NCBI RefSeq assembly: GCF_013140855.1
Contig: NZ_JABBPG010000001.1
Location: 496,001-560,000 of the forward strand
DNA length: 64,000 bases
Direction of reading: 5' to 3'
Source of the DNA: Pseudoalteromonas caenipelagi
GTDB taxonomy: Bacteria > Pseudomonadota > Gammaproteobacteria > Enterobacterales > Alteromonadaceae
This document shows, in pieces, positions 1 to 9,366 of this stretch. The notes below the pieces were generated by a model. That model was given only the letters and a program-made list of their open reading frames with translations, ran no database searches and was not told the origin of the DNA. Made by a program: the position numbers and the translations under genes. How positions within the stretch are numbered: the first letter of the stretch is position 1; every line of letters starts with the position of its first letter.

Positions 1-137
1 TAAACTCATAATTATTTTATATGACTAATGGCTTATCTTTTTTCACAACAAAATCATTGCATTGGCATTTTTTTTATGCCACTTTCGAGCCTACTTAAGA
101 ACGATTACATATAACATCAACAGAGTAGTAAAAAGTT

Positions 138-2666
138 ATGACAGGATCTATTAAACTCTCGCCAATAGCGCTGGCACTATTAGTCAGTACCACCGCTGTA
201 GCACAGCAAGCCAATGATAAAAATATCGAAACGATCTCGGTACTGGGGTCAAAAGTTTCTAACAGAACTGCCACTGAGTCGACCTCTCCGATTGATATAC
301 TCGACACCGAGCAGCTTAATAAAGGTGGTTTTACTGAACTTGGGCAAAGCTTACAATCTATCGCGCCTTCTTTTAACTTTAGTCGCACACAAGTATCTGA
401 CGGTTCAGATTTATTCCGCCCTGCAACATTAAGAGGCTTACAGCCCGATCAAACACTGGTATTGATTAACGGTAAACGCCGCCACACACAAGCTATTTTT
501 GGCTTATCTGGCACAGTAGGCGCAGGCGCTGCAGGTACTGACATGAACTCAATTCCGTTGATGGCGCTAAAAAATGTTGAGATATTAAGAGATGGTGCGG
601 CAGCCCGTTATGGCTCCGACGCCATTGCTGGGGTTATTAACTTATCACTGAACGACAGTACTGGTGTTACCACAGGGTTTGTGCAAGCAGGCTCAACAGG
701 TGAAGGTGACGGTGACACTTATTCGCTTGGCCTAAACCGAGGCTTTGATATTGGCAACGAAGGCGGCTTTATCAACTTCTCACTAGAATACCGTGATGCC
801 GATGGTACAAATCGAGCGCAGCGTGATACTGGCGGTTCTTCAACCGTTGAACCTGGGGAGCTATCGCAAACCGTTCGTTGGCGCCAAGGTAACTCAGACA
901 GTGAATTTATTTCTCTGTTTTATAACGCCGCCTTACCTATAGGCAATAATGAGCTTTACTCATTTGCTGGTTTTTCTAATCGCACAGCATTTGGCAATGG
1001 CTTTTATCGTGACTTTAATCGTGCAGAGCGCAACGTACCGCAAGTTTACCCTGATGGCTTTTTACCAAGAATAGATAATGAAGCAGAAGATTTATCTTTT
1101 GCTGTTGGTTTTAAAGGCGAGATCAGCCCAGATTGGAACTTTGATTTCTCAAGTACATATGGTGAAAACCAATATGATTATTCGTCTTCAAACACCATCA
1201 ATGCGTCGTATGCAGCTCAGTATTTAGCCGAAAACCCCAATGCCACTGCACAAGATATTGCTAACAATGCTGGCCCTAAGGGGGGTTATTCGGGTGGCTT
1301 TAGATTCGACCAATGGACCACTAACTTAGATATCAATGGCATTATTGATGTTGCAGGTGGTGAGCCAATTTATTTGTCAATGGGTGCCGAGTACCGTAAA
1401 GAGAACTATGAAATTGTACCGGGTGAAGTAGCCTCTTATGCGTGTGGCATTGCAAACGCGAATAGCTCCTTCCCATCGGTTATCAATCCAGATGTATTTG
1501 CTGACTGTGGTTTCCAAGCTTATCAAGGGCTTAGACCTGATGCAGCAAACAAAGCAGATCGTTCAAGCCATGCAATTTATATCGAAGCTGAAACACTGTT
1601 AAACGAGGATTGGCTAATAAGCGCTGCGCTTCGCTATGAAGATGTGTCGAATTCCAACGATGACACCATCTGGAAGCTTGCAACTCGCTATGAAGTCACC
1701 GACGATTTTGCGGTTCGTGCAGCGGCCTCAACTGGCTTTAGAGCCCCGTCATTACAGCAATCTGGCTATACCGCATTTACCACTACTTTAGGTGGCGATG
1801 GCTCATTAGCAACTTCTTATACAGCAACCGCGGGGTCTCCATTCCCAGCTGCGCTAGGCGTTGATGGCCTTAAGCTTGAGTCATCCGATAACTACAACTT
1901 AGGTTTTGCTTGGGATGTTAGTAATGATTTGTCTGTTACGTTAGATTTTTATCAAATCAAGATTTACGACCGTATCAATCTAGGTAGCTTTATTGGGGTA
2001 AATAGCGACGAGCTGCAAAACTTCCCTGCTGCCAATGCAGCACTGAATGCAACGGGTGCGGTGCAAGGCAACTTTTTCTCAAACTCACTTGACTCTACCA
2101 CCAAGGGGGTTGATTTGATTGCGTCATATTCTGTGGATGTTGCAAGCGGCGCGCTTGATATTACGTTTGCAGCAAACAAGAATAAGACCGAAATTGATAG
2201 AGTAAATACGCCACAAGGTATTCCTGAGAGTATCGTACTAGATGAGCAAAGACGCTCTTTCTTAACCCACGGACAGCCTCAAGAGCGCGCTACGCTTACT
2301 TTTGACTATCAACAAGACAAATGGAGCTCATTACTCAGATTTAACTATTTTGGCAAAACTGAAGTAAGCTACTTTGCTGGTAAACATATTGTGTTACCTG
2401 ATTTCCTCTCACCAACCAATGACTGGCAAGATACCAGTGTGGTTGAGTCTGCTGTTTTAGTTGATGTAAATGTAGGCTATCAGCTTAACGATAACATCAA
2501 CGTCTCTGCTGGTATCGACAACATATTTGATGAAACACCTGACGAACTGGGCGAAGACGAAGTGCTTAACTTTATCACTAACGGGGCAATGCGTTATCCA
2601 CTTCGCGCTCTACCCTATGGTTTTGATGGTATGACCTATTACGCTAAATTGACCTTTAGCTTCTAA
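138..2666 (+). CDS. TonB-dependent outer-membrane receptor
   Basis: 842 residues. An N-terminal signal peptide ends near the AVAQQ sequence (about residue 24). It is followed by a plug domain (about 45-165) with the typical LRGLQPDQTLVLINGKRR and LRDGAAARYGSDAIAGVIN signatures, then a long beta-barrel ending in a C-terminal Phe (KLTFSF), the usual BAM recognition end. The family imports siderophores, vitamin B12 or carbohydrate/peptide fragments using TonB-ExbBD energy. The barrel carries a Cys pair near residues 435 and 455, probably an extracellular-loop disulfide. The gene stands alone, with no linked regulator or catabolic enzyme, so the substrate cannot be named. The 137 bases upstream are AT-rich, and the ribosome-binding site before the ATG is weak (AGTAGTAAAAAG). 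Family assignment is certain; substrate is unknown. Confidence 0.93.
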   Translation: MTGSIKLSPIALALLVSTTAVAQQANDKNIETISVLGSKVSNRTATESTSPIDILDTEQLNKGGFTELGQSLQSIAPSFNFSRTQVSDGSDLFRPATLRGLQPDQTLVLINGKRRHTQAIFGLSGTVGAGAAGTDMNSIPLMALKNVEILRDGAAARYGSDAIAGVINLSLNDSTGVTTGFVQAGSTGEGDGDTYSLGLNRGFDIGNEGGFINFSLEYRDADGTNRAQRDTGGSSTVEPGELSQTVRWRQGNSDSEFISLFYNAALPIGNNELYSFAGFSNRTAFGNGFYRDFNRAERNVPQVYPDGFLPRIDNEAEDLSFAVGFKGEISPDWNFDFSSTYGENQYDYSSSNTINASYAAQYLAENPNATAQDIANNAGPKGGYSGGFRFDQWTTNLDINGIIDVAGGEPIYLSMGAEYRKENYEIVPGEVASYACGIANANSSFPSVINPDVFADCGFQAYQGLRPDAANKADRSSHAIYIEAETLLNEDWLISAALRYEDVSNSNDDTIWKLATRYEVTDDFAVRAAASTGFRAPSLQQSGYTAFTTTLGGDGSLATSYTATAGSPFPAALGVDGLKLESSDNYNLGFAWDVSNDLSVTLDFYQIKIYDRINLGSFIGVNSDELQNFPAANAALNATGAVQGNFFSNSLDSTTKGVDLIASYSVDVASGALDITFAANKNKTEIDRVNTPQGIPESIVLDEQRRSFLTHGQPQERATLTFDYQQDKWSSLLRFNYFGKTEVSYFAGKHIVLPDFLSPTNDWQDTSVVESAVLVDVNVGYQLNDNINVSAGIDNIFDETPDELGEDEVLNFITNGAMRYPLRALPYGFDGMTYYAKLTFSF

Positions 2667-2995
2667 TCTACCTCAGCGGCAGTGGCATTAAAACACCACT
2701 GCCATTCACATTTCACCTAGCAACCCAATAAGCTACTTTCCAATAACAACCTGCTTTAGGAGACTTTAACTTTTAGCTAATAACACTCATTTGATTGTGA
2801 CTGCTTCTATACGTCCCCTTTTTAGTTCCTACACTTTTTTACGCTTTATAAATACTTTTATACACGCCTAGGTCTTAAAATCCGATTGCGCATTTAAGCG
2901 TTCATGCACAGAGTTAGCCCACTCACCACTTTAGTCATACTTTTGCCAAAAATATATGGGTTAATTTAAGGATCAGGAAAAGGAATTAAGCAACC
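2667..2995. other. Intergenic stretch, 329 bases
   Basis: No ORF of note. The first part holds an 8-bp hairpin (GGCAGTGG at 2678-2685, CCACTGCC at 2696-2703, 10-base loop) just after the receptor stop codon. It lacks a T-tract, so it is at best a weak terminator or an mRNA 3' end stabiliser. The rest is AT-rich and should hold the promoter of the glycosyltransferase gene. An AAGGA about 11 bases before the ATG at 2996 is a usable ribosome-binding site. Confidence 0.5.
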
Positions 2996-3901
2996 ATGCC
3001 TATTCAATATAAGGAAAGGCAACACAGTCAATTAAGACAGGTGTTGCTGTATGTCGCATATGGAGATGACTTACTCTATTACCAAGGAGTAAAAACCAGT
3101 ATTCTCTCGGTACTTCACCACTGTAAAAACAATCGTCAGCTTGAAGTCGTTGTTATTAGTGAAAAACCCGATTTTTTTGCTAACTACCCAGTAACACATT
3201 TCACAATTACACCAGCTTTAAAGCTAGATTGGTCATTAAACAACCGCTATCATTATCGAATTAAAAACCGAGCACTCGCTCATGCGATTGATAATTTACA
3301 CCTTGGCGCCAATGACAAAATTCTAGCGTTAGATACCGACACTTATTTAACTAAAGATATCAATGGGTTGTTTGATAAAATCAATGTCCATCAATCATTA
3401 ATGTTTTTAGATGAAGGACCATTGACAAAAAAACAATTTACCGAATATAGAGAGTCCTACCAATCCCCTATTAAGCTTGAAGGGGACGAGGGTTATCAAA
3501 TATCACACCAAGATCATATGTGGGGCTCTCTCATGGTTGGTATTACCGCCAGCAAACGTACACTTGTAGATAAAGCCGACCAACTTTTGGTTGCTTTACA
3601 CCAGTGGGCACCAACGGTAAGAACAGTAGAGCAATTTGCCATATCACAAGTGTTAAGCAATGATGGCGAGCTAATTGAAGGAAAAAACTACGTACACCAT
3701 TACTCTCATAAAGGCAGAAAATATTTTGCGCAAACAAACATTGAAGCATTTTTTGCCAATTACGGACACTACACGTTCGATACTCAATTGCAGTACTACC
3801 CTAAGCTTCGCTTGCGAAGAACATTAGCGGCATTCTTATTAGAAAAATTCGCTAAACTCACTCAGTCACCTAAAACAACTTCAAGAACCAAAGCAATATG
3901 A
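2996..3901 (+). CDS. Glycosyltransferase-like protein (GT-A type, DxD motif)
   Basis: 301 residues, no signal peptide or membrane segment, so cytoplasmic. The sequence ILALDTDTYL (about residues 111-120) has the DxD pattern used by GT-A nucleotide-sugar transferases to bind metal and sugar nucleotide. The layout (N-terminal strand with VAYGDD, DxD near residue 115, acidic DEG, late HHYSHKGRKY) resembles families that handle nucleotide-diphospho-sugars, such as GT8-like proteins. Its stop overlaps the start of the next gene (ATGA), so the two are translationally coupled. The partner is a polysaccharide deacetylase, which suggests joint work on a surface glycan. Donor and acceptor are unknown. 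The C-terminal 30 residues are basic, which may allow membrane-surface binding. Confidence 0.75.
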   Translation: MPIQYKERQHSQLRQVLLYVAYGDDLLYYQGVKTSILSVLHHCKNNRQLEVVVISEKPDFFANYPVTHFTITPALKLDWSLNNRYHYRIKNRALAHAIDNLHLGANDKILALDTDTYLTKDINGLFDKINVHQSLMFLDEGPLTKKQFTEYRESYQSPIKLEGDEGYQISHQDHMWGSLMVGITASKRTLVDKADQLLVALHQWAPTVRTVEQFAISQVLSNDGELIEGKNYVHHYSHKGRKYFAQTNIEAFFANYGHYTFDTQLQYYPKLRLRRTLAAFLLEKFAKLTQSPKTTSRTKAI

Positions 3902-4638
3902 CTCAAGCTATCCCCATTTTGATGTATCACAGCTTAGCAATTAAGAAAAAAGGCACTGTGCTACGCAGTATACATGTGCCTCCTAAGCGTTTTTGTAATC
4001 ATATGAAAATGCTTAAGATACTTGGCTATAAAGCACTGAGTATGAAGCAGTTAGCCCCTTACCTTCGAGGTGAAAAGCAAGGCAAAGTAGTAGGACTGAC
4101 CTTTGATGATGGGTATTTAAACAATTTAACTCATGCCGCTCCTTTGCTGCAACGCCTTGGCTTTAGTTCCACGCTATACGTTGTGAGTGACCTCATTGGA
4201 CAACATAATGTTTGGGATAAACATAAGAGCATAGACTCGAACCCGTTAATGAATGAGCAAGAGATAAAGCAATGGCTTAGCTATGGACAAGATATAGGCG
4301 CACATACTAAAAACCATGTGCATTTAGACAAAATCAGTGAGCCTGATGCAGATATAGAAATCTCAGGTTGTAAGCAGACTCTTGAAAGCATGTTTCAAAC
4401 AGAAGTATCTGATTTTTGCTATCCATACGGTCACTTTAATCAGCATAATATCGAACAAGTTAAAGCTGCCGGTTATAAAACAGCAACCACAACTATCCGT
4501 GGCAGAGCTAACTACAATGGCGTCTATTCTGATTTGTTCACATTACCTAGAGTGTTTATTCCCTACCACACATGGCCACTACGCTTTTATCAAAAGAGCT
4601 TTAGTGCCTACGAAGACCGAAGAGTACATAAGTCATAA
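3898..4638 (+). CDS. Polysaccharide deacetylase family protein (NodB homology domain)
   Basis: 246 residues, carbohydrate esterase family 4 fold. Motif 1 is LTFDDGY with Asp70-Asp71. Motif 2 is HTKNH with His136 and His140, which with Asp71 form the expected metal triad. Motif 3 is FCYPYGHFN near residue 177. The family removes N- or O-acetyl groups from polysaccharides, and the early MYHS sequence is typical of cytoplasmic or membrane-associated members. No signal peptide is visible. It overlaps the preceding glycosyltransferase by 4 bases, which suggests that the two act on the same glycan (inference). Convergent with imuB, 57 bases away. A GGAGG/CCTCC hairpin lies between them but has no T-tract. 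Confidence 0.85.
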   Translation: MTQAIPILMYHSLAIKKKGTVLRSIHVPPKRFCNHMKMLKILGYKALSMKQLAPYLRGEKQGKVVGLTFDDGYLNNLTHAAPLLQRLGFSSTLYVVSDLIGQHNVWDKHKSIDSNPLMNEQEIKQWLSYGQDIGAHTKNHVHLDKISEPDADIEISGCKQTLESMFQTEVSDFCYPYGHFNQHNIEQVKAAGYKTATTTIRGRANYNGVYSDLFTLPRVFIPYHTWPLRFYQKSFSAYEDRRVHKS

Positions 4639-4695
4639 AATAACCGTCATGTTGGAGGTGTTTTGTTATTTAACGCCTCCAGCTGAAGCTCCTCG

Positions 4696-6099
4696 CTAGC
4701 AAAACAATCCGTGCACAAACCAGCGCTGTGATGACTCTTTGAAAACCCATAACCACTGACCTTGCTCATTACGAGCAATGTAATAATCACGCTCTATAGC
4801 ATAGTTATCCCACCAGCCTGTACTGACCCTTTCAGGTCCCCAATAAATGGTTACTTTTTCTTGCAGAGGTACTGCATGGGGCAACAACATACTTGGTCTT
4901 TGCTGCTTTGGCATACGCTGTAACCTAGCACTGTCAGATAAAGGCTGGCTTGAAGAAAATGAACGCTCAGGCCGATGATCAGCATAAACCTCAAAGCCAT
5001 AAACCGCTTGCTCACCTAACTTAGCCTGTAATCTTGCTATTAGCTCAGCACCGTCTATTCCCGAACGTTCAGGCTCAAATAGCGACTGACTCTCATATGT
5101 ATTATCCTCAAAATCTTTTACCGATAATGAGATAGCTTGTACTGGCGACGATAAATTAATATTAGAAAGTTTTAACTCTAAAAGTGACTGCCAAGTTTGC
5201 GCGCTGCTTTCTCCTTTCGCTGCTGCCACTTGCAGAAAAAGAGGTTGTTCATCTCTTAATTGCAACTCTAAAATAATTTGCATCGCAAGTTTATTACGAT
5301 GCCTTAAAAACAACTCTAACTGCTGTAGTAACTTACCTAACGGTTTTGTCAGCCACTGCAAGTTTTCTAATTCATATAATAAAATCAACTGGCGAGAAAA
5401 CACCAAGGCAGGCACATAGTAAGTTAAAGGATGTTGCAACTCGCCTTTTAGGCGCCCTATGTATTGTACTAACTCAATCTCAAATCGTTTGGCTAAATCT
5501 GCAATAGGAATACTCAATAATTGCGCCACTGATACAATGCGCACACGCAGTAATTTTTCACATGTACTTTGAGATAACTCTGTGCATTGCAAATTGAAGC
5601 TTTTAATCTCTTGCATCAATGTTTGCATATTGTCAGTAACAAGATTTTTTTTACCTTGCGCAAGTAATCTAGCGCCCAGTACCGAATAACCTGTTGCAAA
5701 GCGATAGCTGAGCTTTAAATCAGCTAAATGATTTTGCACATGATGCCAGTAGTTATCTAAACTTTTGTACAAAGACAGCATGTTAGTGACCTTTAGTACA
5801 ATACCGTTAGGTGGAAACAAACTGATATCAGCTGTCACTAAGTACAGCCAGCTCGCAACCTCTTGCAACTTCGCGTTTTCTAAAGCCGCATCATAGGCAA
5901 CTACCTGTAAGTTTTCACACAAACTCGCGGCACTGGCCAATCCCATTTCCAATTTAATACCTGCTTGGAATGCGCGATGAGACGCCTGCATAACCTGATT
6001 GGTATGGCTATTTACCACTACAATAGCAGGATTGTTTTGCTCTGAAAGCAAGCTATCTAGCTGCAAATGTTCAAAGTGAATATATAGCCATAATGTCAT
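4696..6099 (-). CDS. imuB: ImuB-like inactive Y-family DNA polymerase homologue
   Basis: 467 residues. The N-terminal part aligns with Y-family polymerases in layout, but the catalytic carboxylates are gone: the usual D-x-D start is replaced by LYIHFEHLQ and the SxDE motif by PPNGIVLKV. This is characteristic of ImuB, the non-catalytic adaptor of the ImuA-ImuB-DnaE2 mutasome. The C-terminus has the ImuB hallmark run GWWDNYAIERDYYIA followed by LWVF and WFVHGLFC. It overlaps imuA by 4 bases (ATGA). In the known system it links the beta clamp to DnaE2 for error-prone lesion bypass. No dnaE2 follows here; the next gene downstream is the convergent deacetylase. Expression should follow the LexA box upstream of imuA. 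Confidence 0.88.
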   Translation of the reverse strand: MTLWLYIHFEHLQLDSLLSEQNNPAIVVVNSHTNQVMQASHRAFQAGIKLEMGLASAASLCENLQVVAYDAALENAKLQEVASWLYLVTADISLFPPNGIVLKVTNMLSLYKSLDNYWHHVQNHLADLKLSYRFATGYSVLGARLLAQGKKNLVTDNMQTLMQEIKSFNLQCTELSQSTCEKLLRVRIVSVAQLLSIPIADLAKRFEIELVQYIGRLKGELQHPLTYYVPALVFSRQLILLYELENLQWLTKPLGKLLQQLELFLRHRNKLAMQIILELQLRDEQPLFLQVAAAKGESSAQTWQSLLELKLSNINLSSPVQAISLSVKDFEDNTYESQSLFEPERSGIDGAELIARLQAKLGEQAVYGFEVYADHRPERSFSSSQPLSDSARLQRMPKQQRPSMLLPHAVPLQEKVTIYWGPERVSTGWWDNYAIERDYYIARNEQGQWLWVFKESSQRWFVHGLFC

Positions 6100-6776
6100 T
6101 TAGCTATCCCAAATGCTGATGGAAAAGGCATTACATTGCTGCTTTCTAGCGGTGCAGACGCCAGCTGTGGCCAATAATCCTCTAAATTAAGAACAAAGGT
6201 ACTTTTAGGTCTGCCCCCTTTTTGCTTTTTAATTTTGACTGCTATGCCTTGCTTATGAGCCGATAGTTCCAAGCATAGCGTAACGGGTAATGAAAAATGT
6301 TGTTCTTTGGGTGAGCGAAATAGAAAAAGTGACGCTTTACCATGCTCTGAAGCAAGCTGCAATCGCTTGGATTGCGATATTGCTAATGTGTTATGCCATA
6401 ACAATACGCTACTACAGGCGTGACTTTTTAAGCATTGCTCACTGGCCCAAAGAGCTTCTTTGGCGGATGTTGGTTGAATGAGTAACAGCTGTTTATTATC
6501 AAAACCCAAATGATATAACTGATGCGCATTAACATGAGCCGGTGGATTAATAAATACGGTTAAGTCTTTTTTTGTTTGCAAATAAGGCAACCAAATCTGT
6601 AACTCGCCAATACCACTTGGCGATTGTACTTCAACCACACCTTGTTGAGGTAAACCGCCATGTAGCTGCTCATCAAGTAAACTAATACCTGTACTCACAC
6701 GTTCAAAGGATTGAGTCTGCTCACACCCTTGCCATAGCCATTGGCGATGCTGCAGTAAGTCAATTATCTCGTTCAT
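6096..6776 (-). CDS. imuA: ImuA-like RecA-fold protein (mutasome partner)
   Basis: 226 residues from the ATG at 6776. A TTG nine bases earlier could add three residues, but no good ribosome-binding site favours it. The start has the RecA-like sequence VSTGISLLDEQLHGGLPQQG (about residues 26-45), and the rest keeps the RecA-fold pattern with a degenerate P-loop (SPSGIGE). This matches ImuA, which is sometimes annotated as SulA-like. ImuA is thought to bind RecA and modulate SOS mutagenesis with ImuB. It is first in a two-gene unit with imuB (ATGA overlap). A near-perfect LexA box lies 18 bases before the ATG, so DNA damage should induce the pair. Confidence 0.85.
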   Translation of the reverse strand: MNEIIDLLQHRQWLWQGCEQTQSFERVSTGISLLDEQLHGGLPQQGVVEVQSPSGIGELQIWLPYLQTKKDLTVFINPPAHVNAHQLYHLGFDNKQLLLIQPTSAKEALWASEQCLKSHACSSVLLWHNTLAISQSKRLQLASEHGKASLFLFRSPKEQHFSLPVTLCLELSAHKQGIAVKIKKQKGGRPKSTFVLNLEDYWPQLASAPLESSNVMPFPSAFGIAK

Positions 6777-6793
6777 ACACACCAAAAACCAAA

Positions 6794-6813
6794 CGCTGTA
6801 TATTTGAACAGTA
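6794..6813 (-). promoter_or_regulatory. LexA-binding site (SOS box) of imuA-imuB
   Basis: The sequence CTGTATATTTGAACAG at 6796-6811 matches the E. coli LexA consensus CTGT-N8-ACAG exactly, with an AT-rich spacer and a further TA on the imuA-distal side. It ends about 20 bases before the imuA ATG, a position that would block transcription. This supports SOS control of the pair. Confidence 0.88.
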
Positions 6814-6940
6814 TAAGTGTTTATGCATAAACTGCAAGATCAAACCAAGATCAGCTCTTATCCTAAACGACTCACTCATCAGAAATAATTAAAAGTCAAA
6901 ATGTTAGATTTATTACAATGCAGACAGAGACACCTTACCT

Positions 6941-6993
6941 TTACGTAAAATGCAACCTACCGCTTACGTAAGAATGGCCAAGCATTTACGTAA
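6941..6993. promoter_or_regulatory. Three phased TTACGTAA palindromes (operator-like array)
   Basis: TTACGTAA occurs at 6941-6948, 6964-6971 and 6986-6993, that is at 23- and 22-base steps, about two helical turns, so all three face the same side of the DNA. The outer copies extend to TTTACGTAAA. The spacing suggests cooperative binding of a dimeric regulator. The third copy is centred about 30 bases before a TATAAT at 7020-7025. I cannot name the regulator. A MerR-type LiuR-like protein is one guess from memory of ACGTAAA-containing sites. Confidence 0.55.
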
Positions 6994-7031
6994 AGTAGAT
7001 GAGCATTGTCGTTAAACTATATAATTCATGC

Positions 7032-7175
7032 TGTGTTGGGCTGCGTGGTATACTTCGTAGCTGAAGTTTTATGGTAGGTGAAGCTTCTCTTTGATGGTAA
7101 CTTTATCTGTGCACGGATCGCCTTCTTAAGAAAAAACATACACATAAAAAATGCCAGTCATTGGACTGGCATTTT
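7032..7175 (+). ncRNA. Candidate small RNA between the palindrome array and a terminator
   Basis: A TATAAT hexamer at 7020-7025 would start transcription near 7032. A strong hairpin with TTTT ends near 7175, giving a transcript of about 144 bases. No ORF with a ribosome-binding site fits inside it. The -35 region is poor, which would suit an activator bound at the palindromes upstream. This is purely a prediction; the stretch may be only the sucD 3' region plus spacer. Confidence 0.2.
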
Positions 7176-7176
7176 A
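7146..7176 (-). terminator. Intrinsic terminator after sucD
   Basis: A 9-bp perfect stem (ATGCCAGTC at 7151-7159, GACTGGCAT at 7164-7172, 4-base loop) flanked by A4-5 and T4, so it can work in both directions. It lies 26 bases past the sucD stop codon and ends the sucCD transcript. On the plus strand it would end the candidate small RNA. Confidence 0.85.
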
Positions 7177-7201
7177 TAATCACTTTAAAAAGCTTTGGTT
7201 A

Positions 7202-8074
7202 TTACCAACCCGCTTTTTCTTTAAGTGCAGAGCCGATATCAGCTAGTGAGCGAACAGTCTTAACGCCTGCCGCTTCAAGTGCTGCGAACTTCTCGTCAGC
7301 CGTACCTTTACCACCAGCGATGATAGCACCAGCGTGACCCATACGCTTACCAGCAGGTGCAGTTACACCAGCAATGTAAGATACTACAGGCTTAGTTACG
7401 TTGTGCTTGATGTACTCTGCCGCTTCTTCTTCAGCTGTACCACCGATCTCACCAATCATTACGATTGCTTCAGTTTGTGGATCGTTTTGGAACATTTCTA
7501 GTACGTCGATGAAGTTAGTACCAGGGATTGGGTCACCACCGATACCAACACATGTTGACTGACCGAAACCTGCATCAGTAGTTTGTTTAACCGCTTCGTA
7601 CGTTAGAGTACCAGAGCGAGAAACGATACCTACTTTACCAGGCTTGTGGATGTGACCAGGCATGATACCAATCTTAGTTTCACCCGGAGTGATAACACCT
7701 GGGCAGTTAGGACCGATCATACGAACACCAGTTTGGTCTAGCTTAACTTTAACGTCAACCATATCTAGTGTTGGGATACCTTCAGTGATACAAACGATAA
7801 GCTCGATGCCAGCATCGATAGCTTCTAAGATTGCATCTTTACAGAAAGGTGCCGGTACGTAGATAACTGATGCAGTTGCGCCAGTTGCTTCTACAGCTTC
7901 ACGTACAGTGTTGAATACAGGAAGACCAAGGTGAGTTTGACCACCTTTACCTGGAGATACACCACCAACCATTTGCGTACCGTACTGGATAGCTTGCTCA
8001 GAGTGGAAAGTACCTTGACCGCCAGTGAAACCCTGACAGATTACTTTAGTATCTTTGTTAATTAATACAGACAT
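7202..8074 (-). CDS. sucD: Succinate-CoA ligase [ADP-forming], alpha subunit
   Basis: 290 residues, the usual length. With SucC it converts succinyl-CoA, ADP/GDP and phosphate to succinate, CoA and ATP/GTP in the TCA cycle. It has the CoA-binding fold at the N-terminus ([13 protein letters not shown], about residues 15-27), the IGPNCPGVI segment near residue 122, and the active-site loop [17 protein letters not shown] near residue 246, where His is phosphorylated. The sucC stop codon shares its last base with the start of this gene (8074), so the two are coupled and made in equal amounts. A strong terminator follows. Confidence 0.98.
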   Translation of the reverse strand: MSVLINKDTKVICQGFTGGQGTFHSEQAIQYGTQMVGGVSPGKGGQTHLGLPVFNTVREAVEATGATASVIYVPAPFCKDAILEAIDAGIELIVCITEGIPTLDMVDVKVKLDQTGVRMIGPNCPGVITPGETKIGIMPGHIHKPGKVGIVSRSGTLTYEAVKQTTDAGFGQSTCVGIGGDPIPGTNFIDVLEMFQNDPQTEAIVMIGEIGGTAEEEAAEYIKHNVTKPVVSYIAGVTAPAGKRMGHAGAIIAGGKGTADEKFAALEAAGVKTVRSLADIGSALKEKAGW

Positions 8075-9240
8075 TATTTGCCCTCCGCAGCAGCAACAAC
8101 TTTCTCAGCAGCATCTGTTAGTGATTCTGCAGCGATAATGTCAAGGTCAGAGTTAGCTAGAACTTCACGACCTAGTTCAGCATTAGTACCTTCTAAACGT
8201 ACAACTACTGGTACTTGAACGCCAACTTCTTTAACTGCACCAATGATACCTTCAGCGATCATGTCACAACGCACGATACCACCGAAGATGTTAACTAGTA
8301 CTGCTTTAACATTGTCATCAGAAAGAATGATTTTGAATGCTTCTGCTACACGCTCTTTAGTCGCGCCGCCACCAACGTCTAGGAAGTTAGCTGGCTTACC
8401 ACCGTGTAGGTTTACGATGTCCATAGTACCCATCGCAAGGCCTGCACCGTTAACCATACAACCTACGTTACCATCTAAAGCAACATAGTTAAGCTCGAAG
8501 CTTGCAGCGTGTGCTTCACGCGCATCTTCTTGTGAAGGATCGTGGAATTCACGGATCTTAGGCTGACGGAACAATGCGTTTCCGTCTACACCGATTTTAC
8601 CGTCAAGACAGTGAAGGTTGCCTTGATCAGTAATAACTAGAGGGTTAATCTCTAATAATGCGAAATCGTGATCGTTAAACATAGTTGCAAGACCCATGAA
8701 GATCTTAACAAACTGTTTAATTTGTGCTGGGTTAAGACCTAGTTTAAAGCCTAACTCACGACCTTGGTAAGGCTGAGGGCCTACTAGTGGATCAATTTCA
8801 GCTTTATGAATTAGCTCTGGTGTTTCTTCAGCAACAGTCTCAATTTCAACGCCACCTTCAGTAGATGCCATGAAAACAACTTTGCGAGTTGCACGGTCTA
8901 CAACAGCACCTAGGTATAATTCGTTAGCGATGTCTGTACAGCTTTCAACTAAGATTTTAGCTACTGGCTGACCTTTTTCGTCTGTTTGGTAAGTAACTAA
9001 GTTTTTACCTAACCAGTTTTCAGCAAATGCGCGAATTTCTTCTTTGCTATCAGCTAGCTTAACACCGCCCGCTTTACCACGGCCACCGGCGTGTACTTGA
9101 CACTTAACTACCCATTTGTCGCCGCCGATTTTAGCAGCTGCTTCTACCGCTTCCTGAGGTGTATCACAAGCGAAACCCTCAGATACTGGCAAACCATAGT
9201 CGGCAAATAGTTGTTTTGCCTGATACTCATGCAAATTCAT
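8074..9240 (-). CDS. sucC: Succinate-CoA ligase [ADP-forming], beta subunit
   Basis: 388 residues, the same length as in E. coli. An ATP-grasp domain with [15 protein letters not shown] (about residues 45-60) and LEINPLVI (near 197) binds nucleotide, and the C-terminal Rossmann-like part includes [10 protein letters not shown] near 318. It makes succinate with SucD. Unlike the single sdh-suc transcript known in E. coli, a strong intrinsic terminator stands between sucB and this gene. The 127 bases before the ATG may therefore hold a sucCD promoter, though I could not identify a convincing one. Confidence 0.98.
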   Translation of the reverse strand: MNLHEYQAKQLFADYGLPVSEGFACDTPQEAVEAAAKIGGDKWVVKCQVHAGGRGKAGGVKLADSKEEIRAFAENWLGKNLVTYQTDEKGQPVAKILVESCTDIANELYLGAVVDRATRKVVFMASTEGGVEIETVAEETPELIHKAEIDPLVGPQPYQGRELGFKLGLNPAQIKQFVKIFMGLATMFNDHDFALLEINPLVITDQGNLHCLDGKIGVDGNALFRQPKIREFHDPSQEDAREAHAASFELNYVALDGNVGCMVNGAGLAMGTMDIVNLHGGKPANFLDVGGGATKERVAEAFKIILSDDNVKAVLVNIFGGIVRCDMIAEGIIGAVKEVGVQVPVVVRLEGTNAELGREVLANSDLDIIAAESLTDAAEKVVAAAEGK

Positions 9241-9366
9241 GATGCTTTATCCAATTTCTTATACTAAAAAAGCTGAATATTTATGCAAATAATCAGCTAT
9301 CCCAAATTGCGCTCCTAGTATAGATCCCAAGGCGTACGATGAAAACCCTAGTTAGACCAAAGGCGC

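Larger units (their letters stand above)
6777..7201. other. Intergenic stretch between imuA and sucD, 425 bases
   Basis: Holds the LexA box next to imuA, three TTACGTAA palindromes at 6941-6993, a TATAAT hexamer at 7020-7025 facing right, about 110 bases without an ORF, and the palindromic terminator at 7146-7176. No protein-coding gene is convincing on either strand. Confidence 0.7.

Noticed and set aside
2678..2703. Hairpin after the TonB receptor as an intrinsic terminator
   Set aside because: Stem is good, but no T-run follows on the plus strand. Kept only as a possible stability element.
4382..4699. 105-residue plus-strand ORF within the deacetylase gene
   Set aside because: Out-of-frame shadow inside the NodB domain, with the catalytic frame clearly the other one.
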